Shown: positions 39,660-48,900 of the stretch, piece by piece
Layout: each line of letters starts with the position of its first letter
Position numbering within the stretch: position 1 is the first letter of the stretch
Virus record (IMG/VR): IMGVR_UViG_3300031886_000005
Span: 1 to 53,398 of that record
Direction: 5' to 3' (one strand)
DNA from: a virus
DNA: 53,398 nt
Notes under the pieces: model-generated
Databases searched by the model: none
The model's input: only the letters and a program-made list of their open reading frames with translations
What the model was told of the DNA's origin: nothing
Translations under genes and position numbers: made by a program

Positions 39660-41558
39660 TTATGTTTCCGGTTGTTTATCACACGTTGCTAGTATTTCTT
39701 TCTCAGTGCTATCAATAGCATCCACTTCTGCGTAGGTCTCCTCGGGCACGTTCCGTGCATTGAGCCTAAACATTTTCAGTCGAGCCCTGCCAGTCCATTT
39801 AATCCTAGCTGCGAACTCAAATCCATAATTAAAGGGTTTACCCACCGAGTCAACGATCCCGTCCGACGGGGCACCGATGGACATCCTCGGCCTGTACTGG
39901 GGCAGGTAGGTCTTAACCCCCTCAGTCCCAGTGGTGATACATGGCAAGCTGGCCCATCCTCCTCCCGGTTCCGTCATGTCATCAGTGCAATCCTTGTAGG
40001 CAGCGTTAATGTCCCAGTCCTGCCAGCCAACCCATACGGGGTACTGGTCGGGGTGGAAATAAGTGCTGAAGCTGACCACCCCGCCTGTGGCGTTATCAAC
40101 CCAAAGGTCTGCGCCTTCCAGCTTTATGGCACTGCCCTTGGAGCCAAAGCTATATGAACCCGACTCAACAACGGAGGTTATCTTGTTATCAACAGTACCG
40201 TCCTCATCAAATATAGCAGAGTCATCACCACGCCTAAGCACCCACATCTCAGTGTCCCCTGCAGGGTTGTCAGAATCATACCGACCTTCCCTGCCGAAGC
40301 AGATGCAGTTCTCAACAGAGTTAACCATGCCAGTAATGAGCTGCATCCATTCTATGTTCCTCGTTATGCTGCTGCGAGACACGTCTAGCTGCCAGTACCC
40401 GTCATAGGCAGGCTGGCTCGCTTCGCCCATGCCGGATATTAAATCAAAATCGAGAACGACGATCCCCTTGAATCCCACTCCCTTCGTTTGGTCGGGGGAG
40501 GAATGTGTCGTTAGTAGGTATCGGTTGTCGAACAATACTCCGCTGGCCCTCTTGAAGTAGGCAGGGTCGTCGTCCTCTAAAATTCCGTTAACCTCACGGC
40601 TTATAGGGGTGTTGCCGTATTGACTGAAATCCCTAACAGCCATGATGAGGGAACGTATCCCATCCTTAGACCTAAACATAACATCACCATTCGCCAAGGC
40701 CGTGGAGTTCTGTGACATGGAACCATTGTTAATCAACACAACCCGCTGAGCGGGGTCAGAGGAGGCAAACCAGTCGTACCTGTCAGCAGGTACAGTAACG
40801 CTAACCGCCCCGTTCTGAGTGAATACGACCAGCTCTCCTTGGCCGAGAGCCGAGTTTGGTGCGTGTGTAAACACCATAGCAGTGATGTCTCCTGCGCCGA
40901 GGGGGACTCGGAAGGAGCCGCCACCTGCTATGTACTCATTCTCAGTAAACTTCAGCGTACCAGTAGGGCCATTAGCTATGTCGCCTGCCACGAAGTTGCT
41001 TCCTTGTGCAACCCACAGCCTGCCGTGACCGTAAGCCATAGGGCCAGTGCCCTTGGGAACCTCGTTCTCTTCAGAGTCAGAGTATCTGTTGGCTCCTACG
41101 GTGTCATATATAAAGGGACGATTAACCCCGTCTTGAATGATTAGATAATTCTTTAACGGGTTCTCTTTTGCCTGTGCGAAATAAACCTGCTCAACCCAGT
41201 CGGCTAGGGGTGCCCCATTGGTTTCATCAGCAACAGTCCAGTCGTTGCCCTCAACAATGGGCGGGTCTATCCTGTAAACATTACCTCCAGCAACCGCTAT
41301 GATGTGCCCCTCGTTGTCATCCTCAGTAAACCATGATGCACCTTGGAACTTGGCCTCAACAAATGCAGTGGTAGCTGCAGAAGCCTCAAGGGTTACCTTC
41401 TTAAATGCTGGTCTTGTCTTGGCGTACCCGCCTCTAAAGGAAACATTCTCAGCATAAGAACACTCAGTCGGGCCGAGCAGGGCAGGGCTCTTCCCCGAAT
41501 CCATGCCGCCGGGAAGGGCGTGGAAACCATCAGACACTCTATGCTGGTCGTTAATCAT
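39660..41558 (-). CDS. Beta-propeller-like tail hub / head-closure protein
   Basis: 632 residues. Starts with HALPGGMDSGKSPALLGPTE and a CSYAENVSFRGGYAKTRPAF pattern, then repeated strands with GHGRLWVAQG, GELVVFTQNGAVSVTVPA and VMFRSKDGIRSLIM, common in podovirus tail proteins that fold as a propeller around the tail axis. Likely the tail hub to which fibres bind. Its start overlaps the end of the His-rich fibre gene by 8 bases. Confidence 0.65.
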   Translation of the reverse strand: MINDQHRVSDGFHALPGGMDSGKSPALLGPTECSYAENVSFRGGYAKTRPAFKKVTLEASAATTAFVEAKFQGASWFTEDDNEGHIIAVAGGNVYRIDPPIVEGNDWTVADETNGAPLADWVEQVYFAQAKENPLKNYLIIQDGVNRPFIYDTVGANRYSDSEENEVPKGTGPMAYGHGRLWVAQGSNFVAGDIANGPTGTLKFTENEYIAGGGSFRVPLGAGDITAMVFTHAPNSALGQGELVVFTQNGAVSVTVPADRYDWFASSDPAQRVVLINNGSMSQNSTALANGDVMFRSKDGIRSLIMAVRDFSQYGNTPISREVNGILEDDDPAYFKRASGVLFDNRYLLTTHSSPDQTKGVGFKGIVVLDFDLISGMGEASQPAYDGYWQLDVSRSSITRNIEWMQLITGMVNSVENCICFGREGRYDSDNPAGDTEMWVLRRGDDSAIFDEDGTVDNKITSVVESGSYSFGSKGSAIKLEGADLWVDNATGGVVSFSTYFHPDQYPVWVGWQDWDINAAYKDCTDDMTEPGGGWASLPCITTGTEGVKTYLPQYRPRMSIGAPSDGIVDSVGKPFNYGFEFAARIKWTGRARLKMFRLNARNVPEETYAEVDAIDSTEKEILATCDKQPET

Positions 41559-44500
41559 GCTTAATAATAAAGTTTATAGCTAGGTAAGGAGGACAAATCT
41601 CTACTGGGTCTACCTCAGCCCCGAGTAAAGCCTCTCTCCCTCCGACCTCACTGGTTAGACCAGCGTGTGTGTGACCAATCCCAAGGCCAACCTCTGTTCC
41701 AGTGGTGCCACTGTGACTGCCAGCTTGGTTGGTGGCTCCAGTCGAGCTCTGCGCTGCTATCCATGCGACCCCGTCAGTTGAGTCGGAATCGCTTGCTGCG
41801 TAGTCGATGTCAACGGCGTGGTAATGTCCCGCCTCGCTCGCATCTATAGTGTGATCGTGATCTAGTTCTGAAGTCTCGAAGGTGTGGTCATGGGTCAGCC
41901 CGCTGGTTGCCACGGTGTGGTCGTGATCCAGTGCGGCAGTTGCCACGGTGTGGTCGTGATCCAGTTCTGAGGTTTGGAAGGTGTGCCCGTGGCCGGGAAT
42001 ATCAAAGTCATGGTCGTGTGCTGCTATTGCGTGATCATGTTCACTGGTTGTAACAGTGTGAGTGTGTCCCGGTGAATCGTGATCGTGTGCTGCTATGTCA
42101 TGGCTGTGTGCAGCCATCGTGAAATCATGGTCATGCGCGGCGATTGTATGGGTGTGCTCAGGGACTGTGACTGTATGCTCGTGTGCCGCTATTGTGTGAT
42201 CATGTTCACTGATTGTAACAGTGTGAGTGTGTCCCGGTGAATCGTGATCGTGTGCAGCTATTGTGTGGCTGTGTGCAGCCAACTCAAAGTCGTGTTCATG
42301 TGCCGCTATCGTGTGGTCATGTTCACTGATTGTAACAGTGTGAGTGTGTCCCGGTGAATCGTGATCGTGTGCAGCTATATCATGGGAGTGGGAGCTAATG
42401 TCGTGGGTGTGACTCGGAACAGTTACAGTGTGGCTGTGTTCCGGTGAATCGTGATCGTGAGCAGCTATACCGTGGGTGTGTCCGGGGATCGTAAAATCAT
42501 GTGAGTGGGTTGGCAGGTCGTGGGTGTGTGACCCTAAAGTGTGCGTGTGTGTAGGGATGTCAACATCGTGGGTGTGAGCAACGGCATCGTGGGTGTGAGC
42601 AGCTACGTCAATGTCGTGGGCGTGCTGTAGGGTAGTAAAGGTGTGGCTGTGTGCCGCTATCGAGTGATCGTGTTCGCTGGTTGTGACGGTATGCGTGTGT
42701 CCCGGTGAATCGTGATCGTGTGCTGCTATATCATGGGAGTGGGCAGTAAGGTCATGCGTGTGCTCGGGGATCGTTATCGTTCCATCAATGTCATGCACGT
42801 GGTCGCCAATCGTTACTGTATGATCGTGAGCCGGGGAGGTATGCGTGTGGGCAGATACAGAGTGGCCATGAGCCGGAACAGTGTGCGTGTGGGATGGTAG
42901 GTCAAAGTCAAAATCGTGACTGTGGCCAGCATGATGTGCGTGTGGGAGATCAAACGAGTGAGTGTGATCAAATAAATCAGTGTTAACCGTGTGTGTGTGG
43001 TTGCCAACATCCACTTCATGGGTGTGCGTCATGTTGTGTGTGTGAGCCGCTTCGGTGGCAGTGTTGCCAGTGACAGCGTGGGTGTGATCCCCAAAAGAGT
43101 GTGAGTGTGCAGCATATGTGTCAGTGCTGCCGTCAATATGAGTATCATGGTTGTGCTCGATGATATTTCCGTAATACCAGTTCAAATCTACGTCGTTTGC
43201 ACCCCAGTCTTCGCCAAGCGTCCAGTCCACCGACCTCCCAGCAGGAGCCGCCCAAGAGTCACCCGCACCTCCCGCAGACCACACATTAACTGCTCCATAG
43301 TCTACATACGAATCGGCGATGTACTGGAAAATCTCGGCTGCTTGGTGGTCTGTAGCGAGTCCTGTGTCCTCCATTGTGGAAGAGCGTTCGTTAAAAGACA
43401 TATCGTGACTGTGTGACCCAGCAGTACCAGTGGTGCCGCTCGTCCCTCCGGAGGTAACGTCATAATCATGTGAGTGAGCAGTGCCAGCACCTGTGCTGGC
43501 ATAGTCTGAGGCACCGGATGTGACCGTGTAGTCTGCGCTGACTGGAATTTCCGCAGTTTCAGATGTCCAGTGTATTCCCAGCGGAGCATTGTAGCCCCCT
43601 TCACCCGACGGGCCTCCAACATCTATTCCTAAATCAGCCGCAGTGCCGTCTCCTCCGGTGTTAAAGCCTGCATCATCGTCATCGTCTATGGTATCTGCTA
43701 CTAGGTGGTCGTGTGCACCACTGGTGGAGGATGTAACATCCCAATTTTGTTGTGCAAGCGCACCCGTGGTCAACTCAGCAGACTGGCCTGTGGTTCCGCC
43801 GCCCCCGGAGTTAACTGTCACAGCCGTATCATCAGCGTTTATGCTCCAGCCTGTGTGAGTGGAGGCGGTTAAGACATCATCATCTACGGCTAAGCTCCAG
43901 CCTGTGTGAGTGTCAATCGCTGCATCAACACCTTCAGTTTCTAAGATTCCTGAGTCGTTAATTGTTACATCCGTTGATGTGGTTGGAACGCTTTCACCCC
44001 CATAAGTTGAGGTATCTAGTGCTACTGCGTCCGTGGTGTAGGACTGACTACCGCCACTAGCTGTATTTTGTTCGATTGCTCCACCTGCATTGATTGTTAC
44101 ATCAACCGAGTCTGATGTGATGTCCTCCGCTCCACCTGCTCCAGTTGTTCCGGAAGAAGCATTCGTTGTTACGTCCACCTCGTCAGTGGTATACCCAACA
44201 TCCGCATTAGCAGCAGTTGTTAGGGCCGTGTCGTTAATTGTTACATCGGTAGGGTCAGCTGCTATGCTCCAGCCGCCGTGAGTGTCAATCTCTGCATCAA
44301 CACCTTCAGTTTCTAAGATTCCTGAGTCGTTAATTGTTACATCCGTTGGTGTGGTTGGAACACTTTCACCTCCATAAGTTGAGGTATCTAAAGCTACATC
44401 AGAGGTGTCATATTCAGCGGCAGCAAGTATGCTGGTTGTTAGGGCGGTATCGTTAATAACCACATCCGTTGGTGTGGTTGGAACACTTTCACCTCCATAA

Positions 44501-45543
44501 GTTGAAGTATCTAAAGCTACATCAGAAGTATCGTAGGTGGCCTCAGCTAAGGTGCTTGGGGTTAGGGCTTCACTTGACGTGGTGTAATCCGCCGCCGCTA
44601 ACTCGTCAGTTTCCAGCACTCCCGAATCGTTGATAACTACATCCGTTGGGGTGGATAAAATGCTTTCACCATTGTGTGTCGATGTGTCTAAAGCAACAGA
44701 ATCGGTGGTGTACTCAACAGAGCTGGTCTCGTCAGTGTCAACGTCATCATTAGTGTAACTCGGAACACCAATGGCAGCAGTTGTATTGGTGTAACTTGGG
44801 TCACTAATGGCTGCTGTCGCGTTGTCATAATTAGCCGCAGTCATGGCGGCAGTTGTGTCAGTCCAGTTAGGGTCGGCTATGGCGGGAACCCAAGCCGCAG
44901 CACTGTTGTCTTGAGCAACCACCGCATCACCACTGTAGCCATCGAGATCAATCGCATGACTGTGTCCACTCTCTTCAGTGACGGAGACAGTGTGCGCGTG
45001 GCTCGGTACACTGAAGGTATGGGAGTGCTCCGCTAACTCGATGGACACATCCTCTATCTCCAGTTCGTGTATGTGAGGAGGCATCTGCTCTAGGTCTAGG
45101 GTCACCCTATGGTTGCCCCCAACCGAGCCAAGAGCTAATGGGCCGGGGAAACTAGCCCTCCCTCCGGGGAGGGTTCCCGAGCCAACAGTAACCCTGCCTC
45201 TGAAGTCAGGTGTCTTACCGTTAAACGCAGAGAGTATAGCTTGTAGCTTAGGGAAACCGCTGGCGGATTGCCCATCACAAAGCAGATAGCCATCCGGAGC
45301 AACTGTACCCACCCATTGGAAAACTGCACCAACAGGAACCTCAACAGAAGAAGCGGCACTTGTGCCTCCAAGCCCCGCTATCTTCTTTGGTACATTATTC
45401 TCAAATTGCCCCCAAAGGTCGCCATTGTTATCAACATAAAGCCTAGTCCTCTGAGTGCCAACACCCCGTACAGTCTGCTGCTCAATCCACGACGGAGGCG
45501 CGGTGTGCATTACTGGAGATATATTGTGGTAAGGTGCTCCCAT
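41551..45543 (-). CDS. Tail collar-domain fibre with a giant His-x-His ladder
   Basis: 1330 residues. Residues about 69-105 are a phage tail collar domain (PVGAVFQWVGT, GYLLCDGQSASGFPKLQAIL). A Thr/Ser/Asp-rich repetitive middle follows (about 230-620), with repeats like YGGESVPTTPTDV. The C-terminal part (about 800-1260) has roughly fifty His-x-His motifs at about 7-residue spacing (PAHDHTV, PGHTHTV, AAHSHDI). In T4 long-fibre tips HxH triplets bind metal ions along a three-stranded fibre, so this could be a metal-stapled needle of exceptional length. It ends in a small conserved cap (EICPPYLAINFIIK). Receptor binding is inferred. Confidence 0.75.
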   Translation of the reverse strand: MGAPYHNISPVMHTAPPSWIEQQTVRGVGTQRTRLYVDNNGDLWGQFENNVPKKIAGLGGTSAASSVEVPVGAVFQWVGTVAPDGYLLCDGQSASGFPKLQAILSAFNGKTPDFRGRVTVGSGTLPGGRASFPGPLALGSVGGNHRVTLDLEQMPPHIHELEIEDVSIELAEHSHTFSVPSHAHTVSVTEESGHSHAIDLDGYSGDAVVAQDNSAAAWVPAIADPNWTDTTAAMTAANYDNATAAISDPSYTNTTAAIGVPSYTNDDVDTDETSSVEYTTDSVALDTSTHNGESILSTPTDVVINDSGVLETDELAAADYTTSSEALTPSTLAEATYDTSDVALDTSTYGGESVPTTPTDVVINDTALTTSILAAAEYDTSDVALDTSTYGGESVPTTPTDVTINDSGILETEGVDAEIDTHGGWSIAADPTDVTINDTALTTAANADVGYTTDEVDVTTNASSGTTGAGGAEDITSDSVDVTINAGGAIEQNTASGGSQSYTTDAVALDTSTYGGESVPTTSTDVTINDSGILETEGVDAAIDTHTGWSLAVDDDVLTASTHTGWSINADDTAVTVNSGGGGTTGQSAELTTGALAQQNWDVTSSTSGAHDHLVADTIDDDDDAGFNTGGDGTAADLGIDVGGPSGEGGYNAPLGIHWTSETAEIPVSADYTVTSGASDYASTGAGTAHSHDYDVTSGGTSGTTGTAGSHSHDMSFNERSSTMEDTGLATDHQAAEIFQYIADSYVDYGAVNVWSAGGAGDSWAAPAGRSVDWTLGEDWGANDVDLNWYYGNIIEHNHDTHIDGSTDTYAAHSHSFGDHTHAVTGNTATEAAHTHNMTHTHEVDVGNHTHTVNTDLFDHTHSFDLPHAHHAGHSHDFDFDLPSHTHTVPAHGHSVSAHTHTSPAHDHTVTIGDHVHDIDGTITIPEHTHDLTAHSHDIAAHDHDSPGHTHTVTTSEHDHSIAAHSHTFTTLQHAHDIDVAAHTHDAVAHTHDVDIPTHTHTLGSHTHDLPTHSHDFTIPGHTHGIAAHDHDSPEHSHTVTVPSHTHDISSHSHDIAAHDHDSPGHTHTVTISEHDHTIAAHEHDFELAAHSHTIAAHDHDSPGHTHTVTISEHDHTIAAHEHTVTVPEHTHTIAAHDHDFTMAAHSHDIAAHDHDSPGHTHTVTTSEHDHAIAAHDHDFDIPGHGHTFQTSELDHDHTVATAALDHDHTVATSGLTHDHTFETSELDHDHTIDASEAGHYHAVDIDYAASDSDSTDGVAWIAAQSSTGATNQAGSHSGTTGTEVGLGIGHTHAGLTSEVGGREALLGAEVDPVEICPPYLAINFIIKHD
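41815..43160. repeat. DNA repeats encoding the His ladder
   Basis: Tandem, imperfect 21-base units (7 codons) with the recurrent forms GTGGTCGTG, GTGTGAGTG and CGTGATCGTG on the plus strand. Longer duplicated blocks are visible, for example near 42040, 42220, 42330 and 42700, where a stretch reading GTGTGTCCCGGTGAATCG recurs. Length variation by recombination is expected here, and assembly may be imperfect. Confidence 0.7.
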
Positions 45544-45587
45544 TGCTCCGGTCTCTCGGGACTCTCCCCGATTCTATACCGTATAAG

Positions 45588-45932
45588 TTATTCAGCAGGC
45601 TCCGGTGCAGGCTCCTGAAACTTGAACTTAGCTGGTAGTGGCCGTGTACGCGCAGCTTCAATCTGCTTGTCCAAAGACGCCTTCCAGCCCTTCTCTTCAG
45701 CAGTAGCTTCTGCCTTCGCAATCGCCCAAGCCTCGTCGATTTCATCAAATGAAATGAAGTTGTCGGGGTCGAGCGGGCAGGCGATAGCAGCGTCAATAAA
45801 CGCCGAATAGCCGTCATCGCTAACTGCTGTCATTCCAGCTACTAGGGTTTCCACGACTTTTTCTTGCTGGCCGTTAACCTCTTGTGTCGTTACCAAGGGT
45901 TCCAGACGAGTGTATGCATATGTATTTGGCAT
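45588..45932 (-). CDS. Small hypothetical tail-operon protein
   Basis: 114 residues; acidic, helical, starting MPNTYAYTRLEPLVTTQEVN and containing SFDEIDEAWAIAKAEATAEE and a Pro-rich end. Located between two fibre genes; may be a fibre chaperone or connector, but nothing specific is visible. Confidence 0.5.
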   Translation of the reverse strand: MPNTYAYTRLEPLVTTQEVNGQQEKVVETLVAGMTAVSDDGYSAFIDAAIACPLDPDNFISFDEIDEAWAIAKAEATAEEKGWKASLDKQIEAARTRPLPAKFKFQEPAPEPAE

Positions 45933-45963
45933 AATAGTATTAGTTTGTTGTTATTGGTTTAGG

Positions 45964-48900
45964 TTATATCCCTGATATAGTCCAGTTCGCGGTCACACCA
46001 GTATCCGCGCCTGTCCAACAAGTTAAGTCACAAATCACAAGCCCCATAGTCGATGCACTCGATGGGTCGTCTCCGACGTTATTCCACTCTGAAGGTTGCT
46101 CAATTCCCACCATGTGACTGTCGTTGGTCATATCAATCATCAACCTAACGGTGCGCCCTGCGGCGTAATTAGAACCTGTCAGAGCTGTTTGTGACTCATT
46201 GCCGTCCAACGTAAAGGTCTGAAGGTTGCTCTTACTGAAATCTATGTTAACAGTGTCACCAGTGGTGAGGGTTTCAACGGCTTGCTGGATTTGCCCTGCC
46301 GCATACACATCACCGCCGTCAGTCACACTAAAGCCATATGAACCTACCGATATAGACCCATCGGAATTTATTCCCAACGCAACCTCACCCACATCGGCTT
46401 GCTGAATGAGAACAGCAGGACATGTTCCTGCGGCTGGCGCAGTTTGAGCGAAGGCGACCATTTGCCTTGTCGCGCCCGTAACATTCCTTGAAACTTGAAA
46501 TGCCCTTCCCGATCCTGCCTGAGTGAACTGAGCCAAGGTGCTTCCGTCAGTCGTCGTTCCAGCAACGTGCAGGGGAGAGGTTGGCGCAGCCGTCCCGATG
46601 CCTACAAAGCCGGAACCATCTACTATGAGTGCGGGGCTGGACGCATCCATGACCTGCAATGCATCACCAGTACCATCGTTTCTTATGCGAACAGTAGCTT
46701 GAGTGCTGGTTGGGTGCTCATCTGTAAAGTAAGCAAGAGCCTCAGTGTTAACTTGGTCAACATTACGGATGACTTGGAATCCACGGGTTGCTGCTGTTTG
46801 GTTTATCTCTAATTTAGCAGTTGGCGCAGCCGTCCCGATGCCTACGAGTCCGGCTGAGTCTATATGTAGCGCATTTGTCCCCCCGTTGACTCTCAATCCT
46901 AAATAACTGCTTGCATCTGCTGTACCGCGACCAAACATTCCTGTGTTCAAATCACCCCAACCATAACCATAACCAGTGTCACACTTGACGAAACCTGTAG
47001 CTATATCTAGTTTTTGCGCTGGCGCAGCCGTCCCGATGCCGACGTTGCCAGATGAGTCAATCCGCATCCGTTCTGCTGAACCCGCAATTGCGTAAAAAGC
47101 ATCACCTACTGCACCAAGCTGAACTCCTCCCGAAGAAGTGGTGTTATCTTTAAGTCCGAGTTCAGCGTAAGCATCTGTTGACTCAATCAGCGCAACTTGA
47201 TTTTCTGCACTCGTTACGTGTAACGGTTGTGAAGGCGTACCTCCGATGCCGAGCCCTGTGCCATCGAGGGTCATTTTAACTGCGTTATTCTGGTAGAACG
47301 AAACATTGTGATCCCCTTCAGTGCCGAGAACCAACCCTCCAGATGCCGAGCTTGCGGAGAAAACCGAAAGTGCGTCTGCTTGATAAACACCGGACGAAGT
47401 GTAACCGTCATCTTGGACAGTAATGAGTCCGAGTGCAGAGTTGGACCTGACCCTTAATTGGGCTTGTGCGGCTGTGCCAGCAGTGTCGTTAGTTACTTGA
47501 GCAACTGTTCCCCCGTTTTGGTCTTTTCTTACCTCTAGCACCTGAGATGGCGCAGCCGTCCCGATGCCTACGTTGCCAGCTTCCGAAATACTGAGTCGGG
47601 ACGCACCAACACTATTGTCATAATAAAACTCCAAAGACTTGTCATTAGCTAAAGCCCCCGTTCCAATATACCAGTCTTGAGTGCTTCCAGTGCAAAGTCG
47701 AATGCCTGCATCGTCGGAGATAGCTGCTCGTTCCACTCTCACGGTAGATGTGCCTGACCCACCTATGTGAAGCTTAGAAGATGGCGCAGTCGTCCCGATG
47801 CCGACCTTGCCTGCCGAGTCGATGATCGCACGAACGACATCACCTGTAACAAACTGCATCTTGTTTGCTTCTGGTGCTGATATAAATGTAGTCTTATCGG
47901 TGGTACGTAAAGACAGTCTAGCTCCGTCAGCAATTTGCACCGCGCCGTCAGAGGCGATAACCATCCGGCTAGTAGCACCTCCATCAGTCTCTGCCGTGAA
48001 AAATTCAAATGAACCTTGAGTCGTTGCATCTGCACCAACCGCATGGAGCCGTGCGTTTCCTGCGTTGTTATCAATGACTAATGAATTTGCTCGTGCACCA
48101 GTTGTCCATACAGCACCAGATTGCGCTATTGCTCCAACAACATCCAATGTCACCAATTGAGGCGCAGCCGTCCCGATGCCGACTTTGCCGTCACCCATTA
48201 CAGCCAGTGCGTTGGAGTCTCCTCCAGTGTTAACCCGTAGACCATACGCTGTCGCATCGCTGCTCGCTATTTGCGTGTTAAGACCATGCTTTGCTCCAGA
48301 GCCACCAGAGTTGTATAGGTAGGTGAGGTAATTACTCGTACCCGGATCACCATGCACATGAAGGGGAGAGGATGGCGCAGTCGTCCCGATGCCGACGTTC
48401 TGGGAAGAATCGACAGTCAATGCTGCCGCACCACCTCCCGTGGCAAGCTGAAGTGTGCCAGCTTCCCGAAGCCTTATCATACCATCTTCGTCACCAGTTA
48501 ACCCAATTTCAAGTCCATCGTCTACGGTTGCTCCAGTGTCATCGTTGGTTATTTTAATGTAAGTATCGTCAGTGCCGTGGATGTGGAGTTTTTTTACTGG
48601 CGCATCCGTCCCGATGGCGACATTGCCACTAGAATCAATTAACATTCTACACTTATTAGCTCCAGAAAACTGATTACCCGTGCCATCACTCTGAGTCCAA
48701 AACTTGAGTCTGGAAGGGTAATCATAATCAGCAGCAGTCCAAGCTGCGTCTGCTTCAGCAGTAATCATTGCTCCAATCTCGTTGGATGCCGTATCACCAC
48801 CGAACATATAACCTCCTAGTATATCATCTGCTGCTACTGATGCTGCGGCTTCAGCACGGTGCATCATCATGTAAGCACCTGTCGAGTTTGAGACTACCAG

